Source of the DNA: an uncultured Erysipelotrichaceae bacterium | GTDB taxonomy: Bacteria; Bacillota_I; Bacilli_A; Erysipelotrichales; Erysipelotrichaceae | DNA length: 64,000 bases | Direction: 5' to 3' | Assembly (NCBI GenBank): GCA_944325255.1 | Contig: CALUZH010000023.1 | Span: forward strand, 18,590 to 82,589 | In this document: positions 8,572 to 17,784 of the stretch, in pieces | Layout of the letters: each line of letters begins with the position of its first letter | Numbering within the stretch: the stretch's first letter is position 1 | Program-made: the position numbers and the translations under genes | Notes under the pieces: model-generated | Database searches by the model: none | What the model was told of the DNA's origin: nothing | What the model saw: the letters and a program-made list of their open reading frames with translations, nothing else

Positions 8572-10634
8572 GATAGGTCCTTAAAAAAGCTTAAAGCCAA
8601 AAATAGGGATGAATTGTAATAAGTGGCTACTTCATTGGTAGAATAGCTTTCATGATCATCAACATAGCGTTTAGCCCGTGGGGTATCTTCACTTATAAAA
8701 CTGCTTAAATTACCATCCGACATAATCTCATCAACCCCGCCGACCATTAAACCTTTTTCCGCTAAACCGTTAGCCATGGTAATGCGATGATGGATATCTT
8801 GGGGATAATTATAGCCATAACAGGTCACAAAGCACATATCCAAGGGATTAAGACCCAGGATATAATTCATTTCACTGATGGCCGATTCTTGATAACGGCT
8901 TAAACCGCTTATCCGATAAGCTATCATCATCAGGCTGATATCATCGGCGACATAGGCATTGGAGCCCCAGGCATAACCGGTAAAAGGATAATGATAATTT
9001 GTAGATAGTGATGTATGATAGCTGGCATCGGCATTGGCCAAAAGATCTTCTTTAATATCCTTGGCAAATTCATCATCTTCTTCAATTAAAAGATACATCC
9101 CATAGTTTTTCATATTGGCAATTTGAAAACCTTGGGAGAATTCCCCTTTTTGGTAAATCTCCTGGGCCCGATGATAATAATCTGCATCATCACTTAAAAG
9201 ATAAAGAGCGACATAGGCAAAAAAGCGCTCATCATTTTCATTATTATCCCGATACTCCCCGGTATTAAATTCTGCCGGATTTTCTTTAATAATCGGATCA
9301 TTATAGGCTTTTAAGACTTCTCCGGCATCCATAGCCGCCTTTTTTAATTCTTGGGCATACTCTAAGTCATGATCTTCAAAAACCATCGCTCCTAAGGCCA
9401 TAACCCCGGCATAGGAGGCAGTAGTTAGGGTCCAAGGCTGCAGAATATAAAGTTCATTTTCATCTTCATCCGGAGCGACAATATCGGCAAAATTTTGGGT
9501 TGTTACCTTATTGTATATTAAACCATCATTACTTTTTAATTTTAAAAGCCAATCTAAACCATAGCGTATCTCTTCCAACAAGGCATCATTTAAATCAACC
9601 AAGGTATCACGATTAAAATAATAAGCCGTTAAAAGATCGGCTAAGACCTTAGTACTGGTTTGCACATAACGGCCATAATCCCCGGCATCATGCCAACCTC
9701 CTGAGACATCCCGATATTCCCCATGTCCATATATCAAAGCCTCATCGTCATGACAGACATCATGGGCAAAGGCTTGGGAAATACTTTCATCAATGGCCAT
9801 GCCGCAGCGCTGCAAATAAATAAAGCGCAAGGCATCATTTAAAAGATCATCATAAAGATCTTCCCCGATCATAAAATCATGGGAACGGCTGCCTGTCTCG
9901 GAGATAATATAATATGTTCCGGCTTCATCAATATCCGAAAAATCGCCGATAAAATTATATTCCCCGCTATCATCATCATTTTGGCCATTGCCGATGACAT
10001 AAGAGCCCGCCAATGTACCATCATCCTTATAAACATTAAAATAATTACCTTGGTTATAAGAAAAAGTAACCGTCTTATTATGACCGATAAAATAACCTAT
10101 ATGATTCGTTTTAATGCCCCCGATCTCGGCATTATCAGGCATCAGTAAAAAATCATCCAGCCATACGGTGGCAAGATTATCCGCATTATTAAAAGAAAAA
10201 CGGATATAAGCTTCCCAGGTATCACTTCCATCCATCATGAAGCTAAAGCTTAGATCCTTGACGCTGCCGTCACTTATAATATTTTCCGCTAAAAGAATAT
10301 GTTCTCCATCGCCAACTTCAAGATCTATGTCAAGGGGAATATCACTGCGTAACTTAAAATTCAAAGTATAATTATTGCCATTGACCAGGCGGATATTATC
10401 CTTGGATAAACGGGCATCATTGGTAATCTCCAGGGTCTTGTGACTGATATCATTAATAAGTTCGCCCCCTTCAATATTCCAGGTATTGGTCGCTTCGATA
10501 TTTAAATCATAGACCTCATCGACAAAGGGAGGATCTTTACTTAAGCTATTTTCTAAAAGGAGGGCCTTGGTGCCAAGCGAACTTTCACAAGCCGCCATAA
10601 GCCCACAAAGCAAAAGAATAATCAACTTCTTCAT
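8568..10634 (-). CDS. Glycoside hydrolase family 9 lipoprotein (endoglucanase-like)
   Basis: Start chosen at ATG 10634 (688 aa) because it yields a textbook lipoprotein signal, MKKLIILLLCGLMAAC, with the lipobox cysteine at residue 16. A GTG at 10667, overlapping the ABC ATPase stop, would add 11 residues and is the alternative. After an N-terminal beta-rich region (CelD-N/carbohydrate-binding-like) comes the GH9 catalytic module: DVSGGWHDAGDYGRYV holds the paired catalytic aspartates, and the C-terminal HHRITMANG and STNEVATYYNSSLFLAL complete the active site with the acid glutamate. GH9 enzymes are inverting beta-1,4-glucanases or exo-glucosaminidases. Its place at the end of an envelope-response operon suggests action on a cell-surface glycan rather than dietary cellulose; that is inference. 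Confidence 0.88.
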   Translation of the reverse strand: MKKLIILLLCGLMAACESSLGTKALLLENSLSKDPPFVDEVYDLNIEATNTWNIEGGELINDISHKTLEITNDARLSKDNIRLVNGNNYTLNFKLRSDIPLDIDLEVGDGEHILLAENIISDGSVKDLSFSFMMDGSDTWEAYIRFSFNNADNLATVWLDDFLLMPDNAEIGGIKTNHIGYFIGHNKTVTFSYNQGNYFNVYKDDGTLAGSYVIGNGQNDDDSGEYNFIGDFSDIDEAGTYYIISETGSRSHDFMIGEDLYDDLLNDALRFIYLQRCGMAIDESISQAFAHDVCHDDEALIYGHGEYRDVSGGWHDAGDYGRYVQTSTKVLADLLTAYYFNRDTLVDLNDALLEEIRYGLDWLLKLKSNDGLIYNKVTTQNFADIVAPDEDENELYILQPWTLTTASYAGVMALGAMVFEDHDLEYAQELKKAAMDAGEVLKAYNDPIIKENPAEFNTGEYRDNNENDERFFAYVALYLLSDDADYYHRAQEIYQKGEFSQGFQIANMKNYGMYLLIEEDDEFAKDIKEDLLANADASYHTSLSTNYHYPFTGYAWGSNAYVADDISLMMIAYRISGLSRYQESAISEMNYILGLNPLDMCFVTCYGYNYPQDIHHRITMANGLAEKGLMVGGVDEIMSDGNLSSFISEDTPRAKRYVDDHESYSTNEVATYYNSSLFLALSFFKDLS

Positions 10635-10663
10635 AATATAAAAATAAAGGAATTTGTGAATAA

Positions 10664-11338
10664 TCACAAATCCCTTAAAACACCATCATTCAATAAAATC
10701 CGCTGGTCGGACATTTGCGATACCGCATCGGAGTGGGTAACCACAATAACCGTCTTATTGTAGTCATGAGCCAATTCCTTGAAGACCCCGATAATTTCTT
10801 TTTCGGTTGCCGTATCCAGGTTACCGGTCGGTTCATCGGCAAAAATCAAATTGACATTGCTGGCAAGAGAGCGGGCAATAGCCACCCGTTGTTGTTCACC
10901 ACCGGAGAGCTGACCGACTAAACGATCGGCCTTGGTTTTAACGATACCGAATTTTTCCAAAAGATTGTAGGCTACCGCCTTTTGATCTTTCGGTAAAGGA
11001 TTATCGGTTTCAGCCATCGCCAATTCAACATTCTCCAAGGCAGTCAAATAACCGATAAGATTATATTGCTGGAAGACGATGGCAATCTTATTACGGCGGT
11101 ATTGGTGAAGACCGATCTTATTGACATTTTCACCTTCGAAATATAATTCACCGCTTTTTGGCGTATCCAAACCAGCAATAATCGAAAGTAAGGTAGTTTT
11201 ACCGGAACCCGAAGGACCCAGGATGGTATAAAACTTTCCGCTTTCGAAAGTATAGCTCAAATTCTTCAGAATTTCTCTTTCATAACCACCGTCAATATAG
11301 GAATAATTAATATTTTCCAAACGTAAAATTTCCGACAT
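10664..11338 (-). CDS. ABC transporter ATPase (MacB/LolD type)
   Basis: 224 aa. Walker [13 protein letters not shown]-loop [12 protein letters not shown], signature [16 protein letters not shown], Walker [13 protein letters not shown] and the switch histidine in VVTHSDA are all present. It powers the FtsX-like permease encoded 12 bp upstream. This class usually acts mechanically (substrate extrusion or hydrolase activation) rather than in uptake. Confidence 0.95.
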   Translation of the reverse strand: MSEILRLENINYSYIDGGYEREILKNLSYTFESGKFYTILGPSGSGKTTLLSIIAGLDTPKSGELYFEGENVNKIGLHQYRRNKIAIVFQQYNLIGYLTALENVELAMAETDNPLPKDQKAVAYNLLEKFGIVKTKADRLVGQLSGGEQQRVAIARSLASNVNLIFADEPTGNLDTATEKEIIGVFKELAHDYNKTVIVVTHSDAVSQMSDQRILLNDGVLRDL

Positions 11339-11350
11339 AAGCCAAACCTC

Positions 11351-12973
11351 CTAGTTTTGATTCATCAAGATTCGTTTCGGATTGAAACGCATGATCATGA
11401 GCGACGGAATCAGGATTGATACAAGAACAATGCCTAAACCCACAATATAAATCTCGGCAATAATGAGCGGCGAAATAGTGACATTATAGCCTTCCACAAA
11501 ATCATCAAGACTTATATCGGTGGTATAATCCGTATCCCAAACACTTGGTGTACTTACCCAATAATCATCTTCATTTTCTTCATTTACGCCACTGCTTTCA
11601 ATTTGATAACTCAAGACACTTTGGCCAACTTTATTAGCAATCATGCTGCCGGTAACAATAGAAAGCGTAAAACCTAAAATGGCAACAATGGCCAACTCAA
11701 CAAAGAATTGAGCGACAATCTTAAGCTTTGAGGCACCGACAGAAAGCAAGACACCGATTTCATATTCCCGCGTCTTTAAGGTCAAAGCCGTAACTAAAGT
11801 AATAATAACGACGGCATTAATAACTACCAGCCAGACAATAAAATTGGCATAAAGACTCAAAGTATCAAGTGGCCTTGATAAGCGTTCAAATTCTTCATTA
11901 TTGGCATCAAGCATCAAAAACTGCGGAACATTAGAATTGTATTCTTCAACAAAGGCATCAACTTCTAACGGATCATTCAATAAAATCGTCACTTGTCCTA
12001 AATTCTGATTCTGGAGATTTTCCAAAGTCGGACGATTGGCCGGATCACTATAATATTCATCCTCCGGATAAAGCTCAGCATAGTAGTCAAATTGTTTTTG
12101 AGACAACGGCAATTGAGCTTTAAAATAATAAGTAATCGGCATTAAGAAGACATTATCATAATTTTCATAAGGATAGGTATAATCAAAGTTTTCCGAATCC
12201 GGTGTAATAGCTTTGTTATGACGATAAATTCCGCAAACTTCCACTTCCATCGTAATATCATCTTCCGTAACACCGAATTGTGATAAGTAACCGTTTAATT
12301 CCGACGGACTGGATGTCGAAATAGTGAAAGTATCACCGACTCTTAAACCGTTTAATTCGGCAAAAGCTTCCGAGACAAGCACAACATTGTTGGCTTCGTC
12401 AATATCTTCCTGGGTATAAAAACTACCATCGACAATTTGGAATTCCCCGTCGGCAAATTCGATCATATCCGGAAAATAATTGGCCTTAGCGCCAAATACC
12501 GGATTAACATATTCGGTGCAGATCTCTTCCCCATCCGGCGATATATAACAAGACTGGCCGCCCCCCATACTATCATTTTCAACGGAATTATTTAAATGAA
12601 CAAAGTCAACAGTACTGTTTGGGGCTTCATAAAAAGTCAGGAAAGTCGCTGCATTGGCCGTCTTAACCCGTGGATCTTGTAAGATTTTCTGCACATCCTC
12701 AATTTTGACAGAAGGATAATTTTTATAGAAATCATTAATCTCGTCTTCATCAGTCAATTCATTGACGTATTTATTAATGGCATCATAGTCAACAGTATAA
12801 TCCACTACAGCCCGCATTTTTTGCCGGGTCAGCGTCTTGGCATCAGTGGCTGCTTGGGAAATACCCAAGCCAATGATGACAAAGTTACCGATCAAAAGGA
12901 AAGTTATCAGTAAGAGTACGGATTTGGACCATCTCCTGGTCACATTTTTAATTGCTCGATTTAAGAAATTCAT
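11351..12973 (-). CDS. FtsX/MacB-like ABC transporter permease
   Basis: 540 aa. One N-terminal TM (about 19-41), a large external domain of about 330 residues rich in acidic and aromatic residues, then three C-terminal TMs around residues 375-400, 420-445 and 505-530. This is the four-TM MacB/FtsX layout with a periplasmic-type core domain. It partners the downstream ATPase. The neighbouring two-component system and PASTA protein suggest a role in sensing or responding to cell-wall stress. Confidence 0.88.
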   Translation of the reverse strand: MNFLNRAIKNVTRRWSKSVLLLITFLLIGNFVIIGLGISQAATDAKTLTRQKMRAVVDYTVDYDAINKYVNELTDEDEINDFYKNYPSVKIEDVQKILQDPRVKTANAATFLTFYEAPNSTVDFVHLNNSVENDSMGGGQSCYISPDGEEICTEYVNPVFGAKANYFPDMIEFADGEFQIVDGSFYTQEDIDEANNVVLVSEAFAELNGLRVGDTFTISTSSPSELNGYLSQFGVTEDDITMEVEVCGIYRHNKAITPDSENFDYTYPYENYDNVFLMPITYYFKAQLPLSQKQFDYYAELYPEDEYYSDPANRPTLENLQNQNLGQVTILLNDPLEVDAFVEEYNSNVPQFLMLDANNEEFERLSRPLDTLSLYANFIVWLVVINAVVIITLVTALTLKTREYEIGVLLSVGASKLKIVAQFFVELAIVAILGFTLSIVTGSMIANKVGQSVLSYQIESSGVNEENEDDYWVSTPSVWDTDYTTDISLDDFVEGYNVTISPLIIAEIYIVGLGIVLVSILIPSLMIMRFNPKRILMNQN

Positions 12974-12991
12974 TTATTCAATAACCTCCTG

Positions 12992-14557
12992 TTAGTTCTC
13001 TGTCTCTGTGGTTGGTGAAGGAATCGGCGTAGGATCAGGTAGATTTATACTTGATGGTTCCAGGCTTACCTTATCTTCTTCTTTAACGATACGCACGATG
13101 GGATTATCGGCTTTTACTTCTTGGCCGTTAATCTTGATAATGCAAGATAAGCCGCCGGCATTATTGTCAAAAGCGATATTATTAGCAGCTAAAACTTCTA
13201 CCACCTTTGAAGTTTCAAAGGCTTCTTGGCCATTACTTTCAAATACCGCATTTGTGAAATCAACATCGACCACCTCACCCTTGGAAAGGACGACGCTGAA
13301 GCGGACATCAAGCGGCAAACGATCATTGCAGTCATAGACTTTACCGTCGGAATAACCGCTGCATTCAACGGCAACAATCGTATCCTTCGGATATTTTGAA
13401 TAAACCGAACTGTTTGTGCCCCATTGGCCGGCATAGGCATCGATACCTAAATAACGATTTTCATTACACCAATCAATCAATTTGGAATACTTTTCACCGA
13501 CAAGCGATTTAACATCCAAACCTAAATCAGCCGCATAGAAGGTATTGCCCTCATTTAAGGTAATCTCCAATTTATCCTCGGTACCGATCATTGCCCCGGC
13601 CTTCACATTTTGTTTAATGATATAGCCATCCACATCGGCATAACGTCTTTCAACATTTACATATTGGGCATTGGCTTCAAGCCAATTATCGACTTCTTTA
13701 CGGGCCATGGAACTTAAATCCGGAACGGTAACCCCTTGACCCTGGGATACGGTAACCGTTAAGGTTTCACCCTGTTTTAAGGTCTTATTAGCCTCCGGAG
13801 AAGTTGATATTACCATACCGGAAGCAACTTCATCATCAAAGGCATGACGGATGTCCAAAACAATCTTATTGGTTTCGGCCCAACTTTCGACATTAGACAA
13901 AGGATTGTTCTTAAAGTCACTTATTACGACCGTACCCGCCGGTGCCGGACCCTTGGATACTGAAATATTCAAGGTACAGCCACGGGTAAACTCTTCAGCT
14001 TCACAACCCCGGAAATTAAAACTGATGACTTGGCCATCGGCTACCGTATCGCTGTAAGCTGTCGTAATCCGCGTATTATTTAATTTATTTTCTTCCTTCC
14101 AGGCATTTAATTCACTTTGACTCATGCCCATGATATCCGGTACTTCAATCGGCTCATCAGGATCGGCTCCCAAGGACATGACAAAATTAATCTTGACATC
14201 CTTTTTAACCATAGTGCCGGCATCAACACTTTGTGACATAATCACATCTTCATCATATTCCATCGAATATTCTTCATCAAAGACAATGCCGTTTCTTTCA
14301 ATGCCTTGTTGGGTTACCCATTGGGCAATATCGCTTTGGGTCTTGCCGACAAAGTTCGGCATCTCGATGGTCGCTCTTAAGAAGAAAAACCATACCAAAA
14401 AGGCAATTAGAATAAGGGCAACTATCGGAATAATGATCATTAAAGGATTAAGGGGTTTTTTCGGCTTAGAAACCGGTATCCGCACCTCTTCCTTAAAACT
14501 CTCGGGTTTTTTATTTTCGTTAGAAAATTGGTTTAAAAAATCCTTTTTTTCACTCAT
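12992..14557 (-). CDS. Membrane-anchored PASTA-repeat protein without kinase domain
   Basis: 521 aa. A short charged cytoplasmic segment (1-38), one TM (about 39-62), then about four or five PASTA units starting at MPNFVGKTQSDIAQWV, VPDIMGMSQSELNAW, ISDFKNNPLSNVESWA and VPDLSSMARKEVDNWL, each ending in a VMSLG/VSKG/VSQG/LNEG edge strand. PASTA domains bind peptidoglycan fragments or beta-lactams. There is no Ser/Thr kinase or transpeptidase domain, so this looks like a stand-alone wall sensor or scaffold. Pairs of external cysteines (RGCEAEEFTRGC; VECSGYSDGKVYDC) may be disulfide bonded. It lies between the histidine kinase and the ABC permease in one operon. Confidence 0.88.
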   Translation of the reverse strand: MSEKKDFLNQFSNENKKPESFKEEVRIPVSKPKKPLNPLMIIIPIVALILIAFLVWFFFLRATIEMPNFVGKTQSDIAQWVTQQGIERNGIVFDEEYSMEYDEDVIMSQSVDAGTMVKKDVKINFVMSLGADPDEPIEVPDIMGMSQSELNAWKEENKLNNTRITTAYSDTVADGQVISFNFRGCEAEEFTRGCTLNISVSKGPAPAGTVVISDFKNNPLSNVESWAETNKIVLDIRHAFDDEVASGMVISTSPEANKTLKQGETLTVTVSQGQGVTVPDLSSMARKEVDNWLEANAQYVNVERRYADVDGYIIKQNVKAGAMIGTEDKLEITLNEGNTFYAADLGLDVKSLVGEKYSKLIDWCNENRYLGIDAYAGQWGTNSSVYSKYPKDTIVAVECSGYSDGKVYDCNDRLPLDVRFSVVLSKGEVVDVDFTNAVFESNGQEAFETSKVVEVLAANNIAFDNNAGGLSCIIKINGQEVKADNPIVRIVKEEDKVSLEPSSINLPDPTPIPSPTTETEN

Positions 14558-14585
14558 ATATACTTCCTCTTTAATCTACTATCTT

Positions 14586-15749
14586 CTATTCTACCTGATT
14601 TTTCAAGAATTTGATGATGAATTCACTGCCATAACCAAGCTTGGAATGGACTTCAATACCATAATTTAAGGTATCGGCAATATCTTTGACAATCGATAGG
14701 CCCAAACCTGTGCCGCCCAAGTCCTTACTGCGGGATTTATCGACACAAAACAGGGGTTCAAAAATATCATCAAGATTTTCTTCCGGGATGCCGATACCGG
14801 TATCCCTGATTGTCAAAGCCTTTTTGTCAAGGTCAATAAAAATCTCCCCCTGATCCTTATTATACTTAATCGCATTGGCCACTAAATTGGCAATAAGCCG
14901 ATGCAAGAGCCCTTCATCACTGATTATTTCAAGCTTTTGCATATCATAATTTATCTTAATTCCCTTATCATTAATCAATGATTCATATTCCTTGATAATA
15001 CTTCTTATTAATTCATCAACCCTTACTTTTTTCATTGTCAGATTATTATCTTTCAAGACCAATAAATCATTGATGATGTCGGTTAAACGGTCGATATTTT
15101 TCTCCTGCAAGGCAAAGCTTTCCCGATATTCTTCAATATCGGAATCTTCATCAATTACTTGAATGGCCGCTTTCATGATCGCCAAGGGGGTCTTTAATTC
15201 ATGAGCGACATTGGAAGCAAATAATTTCTGTTTATAGGAATATTCCTTACCTTTGGCAATAAAATCATTGAAGGTCTTGGTCAAAATGCCGATTTCATCA
15301 TGTTTATTATAGATGGCCAAGGGTCGGGCTTTTTCAATACTGCCGATATTTTCGACATCTTCGGCCAAACGCTTAATCGGTTTTAAAATAATCCCGCTGA
15401 AGACATATGATACAAGCATCCCGACAATGGTCATAAATAAGGCCCATAGGAATTGCGAAGCCATAAATTGCCGATCACTGGCAGCAATCCCAGCATATAA
15501 GCGACTGTTATAACCGGTCAAAGCATCATCTAAGCTATGCCTAATAAGCTCTTCATTGCCGCTTCCATCATAAAAGCCATAGGCCGAAACTTCCGGCAGA
15601 TACCCACCCTCATCGACAATAATTTCGACATTGGCAATCGATTTTTCATAATTATGTAAACCGATATAGGTTGTAACCAAGGAGGCCACAATAATGGCAA
15701 TACCCGTAAGCAGGGTAATGCGCATACGTAAACTAATCTTTTTCATCAA
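14586..15749 (-). CDS. Sensor histidine kinase
   Basis: 387 aa. TM1 about 10-30, an external loop of about 65 residues, TM2 about 99-121, HAMP, H-box NVAHELKTPLAI, N-box LVANAIKYN, G boxes IRDTGIGIPEE and GGTGLGLSIV. It autophosphorylates on the H-box histidine and passes the phosphate to the upstream response regulator, whose 3' end it overlaps by 17 nt. The short external loop suggests sensing inside the membrane or via a partner such as the ABC permease or PASTA protein. Confidence 0.95.
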   Translation of the reverse strand: MMKKISLRMRITLLTGIAIIVASLVTTYIGLHNYEKSIANVEIIVDEGGYLPEVSAYGFYDGSGNEELIRHSLDDALTGYNSRLYAGIAASDRQFMASQFLWALFMTIVGMLVSYVFSGIILKPIKRLAEDVENIGSIEKARPLAIYNKHDEIGILTKTFNDFIAKGKEYSYKQKLFASNVAHELKTPLAIMKAAIQVIDEDSDIEEYRESFALQEKNIDRLTDIINDLLVLKDNNLTMKKVRVDELIRSIIKEYESLINDKGIKINYDMQKLEIISDEGLLHRLIANLVANAIKYNKDQGEIFIDLDKKALTIRDTGIGIPEENLDDIFEPLFCVDKSRSKDLGGTGLGLSIVKDIADTLNYGIEVHSKLGYGSEFIIKFLKNQVE

Positions 15750-16413
15750 TAATTACCCGATAGCCCAAGCCCCTTTTATTTTCAATATATTCATAATCAC
15801 TATATTCGGAAAGTTTCTTTTTTAAACTGTGCATATGAAACTTCAAAGCCTTAGAAAATTCATCGGCCTCATTATTCCAAACATGTTCAAAAAGTTCTTC
15901 CCCGGAAACAATATTGCCCTTATTAAGTAAAAGATATGCCAAAATCCCATATTCCTTAGGCGTCAAATGAACTTCCCTTCCCTTAATATGGACACTTGAA
16001 GCAGCCAAATCAAGACTTAGATCATGCAGGGTCAAAACCCGCGGCTTAAGTTTATAATCCATGCGCAACAAGGTTCGGATACGGGCATCAAGCTCCCGAA
16101 AATCAAAGGGTTTAATTAAATAATCATTGGCTCCCATATCTAAACCGCGAACCCGGTCATCAATGGCCGTTTGGGCCGATAATATCAAAATCTTGGTATG
16201 CATATCCTTTTCTCTTATCTGCCTTAAGACTTCAAGACCGGAAATAATCGGCAAATTAAGATCCAAAAGAATCAAATCATAAGTATTGATATGATAAAGC
16301 TCCAAAGCTTTTTTGCCATCATAAGCACTGTCCGGAGCATAGCCTCTTTTCTTTAGACCGCGAACCAAAATGCCATGCAAATCTTTTTCATCTTCCACAA
16401 TAAGTATCCGCAT
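15733..16413 (-). CDS. OmpR/PhoB-family response regulator
   Basis: 226 aa. Receiver domain with acceptor aspartate in DLILLDLNLP, conserved T/S and K positions (ILSAQT; LIKPFDF), and a C-terminal winged helix (LTPKEYGILAYLLLNKGNIVSGEELFEHVW, with RGLGYRV at the end). It is the first gene of the run RR-HK-PASTA-permease-ATPase-GH9, which it probably controls. ATG 16413 has only a weak ribosome binding site. Confidence 0.95.
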   Translation of the reverse strand: MRILIVEDEKDLHGILVRGLKKRGYAPDSAYDGKKALELYHINTYDLILLDLNLPIISGLEVLRQIREKDMHTKILILSAQTAIDDRVRGLDMGANDYLIKPFDFRELDARIRTLLRMDYKLKPRVLTLHDLSLDLAASSVHIKGREVHLTPKEYGILAYLLLNKGNIVSGEELFEHVWNNEADEFSKALKFHMHSLKKKLSEYSDYEYIENKRGLGYRVIIDEKD

Positions 16414-16730
16414 ATTCTTATTTTATGCCAATAAGAGTTAGATTTACGTTAGAATGCCTTAAAGCTTCAAAAAAAGCGATATTATTAAACCCGATTATGA
16501 TAAATAGACTATAAATCGGGGATATTACTCTATATTATTTACCCGAAATTATCCCCAAAGAAGAAAATAGTGACCATATAATAATAAGGTTTGTCTTGGA
16601 ACATACTGATAAGCCAACCGCAATGACTATTTTCATGTTTGGTCATAGCGCAAGACTTGCAAATGAAAGAACAATGTCATAAAACATTCATCTATCATAT
16701 ATAAGACAAGTAGAAGATATATATCAATTT
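16414..16730. other. Intergenic region upstream of the response regulator
   Basis: About 320 bp between the two-component operon start and the prs terminator. It must hold the promoter for the response regulator operon; a TTGGCATAAAAT stretch just ahead of the ATG is suggestive, but no clear -35/-10 pair or riboswitch is recognised. No ORF is supported. Confidence 0.4.
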
Positions 16731-16771
16731 AAAAAGCTGTTTCCATAAGCCCTTTGCTTATGGAAACAGCT
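16731..16771 (-). terminator. Rho-independent terminator of prs
   Basis: AGCTGTTTCCATAAG and CTTATGGAAACAGCT form a perfect 15-bp stem with a 7-nt loop, followed on the minus strand by TTTTT. It ends the rnmV-rsmA-ispE-glmU-prs transcript. Confidence 0.9.
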
Positions 16772-16799
16772 GTGTTTGTTAAAGGGATGCGCTTAAATA

Positions 16800-17780
16800 T
16801 TAGCGTTCATCGCTTTTACGGTCCTCAAAGGCCGAATATACGGCACTGACCGAATCATGATTAGAAATAGCTTCGATAATCTTGGAAAGCATCCAGGCAA
16901 TCGATAAGGAAGTGACCTTATTGGTCTTAGCCTTAAATTCTTCAGAAAGTGGAATGGTATTGGTAACCACCATTTCCTTGATTGGGGAATTTTCAATCTT
17001 TTCGCCAGCATTGCCCGAGAAAACCCCATGGGTAATAGCGACATAGATATCTTTGGCGCCCTTTTGTTTAAGAAGTTCGCATGCGGCAATTAAAGAACCA
17101 CCGGTATCGCAAATATCATCAACGACAATGCAGTCTTTGCCGACAACATCGCCGATAACGTTAGTCGCTTCGCAAACATTAGGTCTTGGCCGTCTTTTAT
17201 CAATGATGGCTAAAGGAGCAGTTAAAAGTTCAGCCATCCGCCGGGCTCTGGTTGTTCCGCCATGATCCGGTGATACCACCACCAGGTTTGAACAAGGCAA
17301 GTCTTTATTGCGGAAATATTGGGCCAACATCGGAATGGCCGTAAGGTCATCAGTCGGGGTATTGAAGAAGCCTTGAATTTGCGTAGCATGCAAATCCACG
17401 GTAATGACCCGATTGGCCCCGGCAACTTCCAAAAGATTAGCTACCAGTTTTGCCGTAATCGGCTGGCGCGGGCAGGCTTTGCGATCTTGACGGGCATAGC
17501 CGTAATAAGGAATGATACAGTTGATTTCATCGGCAGAGGCTCTTTTGAGGGCATCAATGCAAATTAAAAGTTCCATCAAACGCTCCGTAACCGGATTGCA
17601 GGTACTTTGAACAACATAAACCTTGCGTCCTCGTACCGATTCACCGATCTCCACCAAAATCTCGCCGTCGGCAAAGTGCTTGACCGCAATCTTCCCCGGT
17701 TCAATGTTCAAATAATCACAGATTTCATTGACTAAACCGACATTGGCAGTCAAGGCAAAAACGACAGTGTCTTTCATCAT
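16800..17780 (-). CDS. prs: Ribose-phosphate pyrophosphokinase (PRPP synthase)
   Basis: 326 aa from ATG 17780, chosen because AAGGAG lies about 10 nt upstream and the family N-terminus begins here; a longer frame opens at 17816. Seen: FADGEILVEIGESVRG, YYGYARQDRK (ATP site), TVDLHATQIQGFF, SPDHGGTTRAR and the PRPP loop IVVDDICDTGGS. It makes PRPP from ribose 5-phosphate and ATP for nucleotide, His and Trp synthesis. It follows glmU directly, the widespread Bacillota glmU-prs order. Confidence 0.96.
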   Translation of the reverse strand: MMKDTVVFALTANVGLVNEICDYLNIEPGKIAVKHFADGEILVEIGESVRGRKVYVVQSTCNPVTERLMELLICIDALKRASADEINCIIPYYGYARQDRKACPRQPITAKLVANLLEVAGANRVITVDLHATQIQGFFNTPTDDLTAIPMLAQYFRNKDLPCSNLVVVSPDHGGTTRARRMAELLTAPLAIIDKRRPRPNVCEATNVIGDVVGKDCIVVDDICDTGGSLIAACELLKQKGAKDIYVAITHGVFSGNAGEKIENSPIKEMVVTNTIPLSEEFKAKTNKVTSLSIAWMLSKIIEAISNHDSVSAVYSAFEDRKSDER

Positions 17781-17784
17781 GGTT

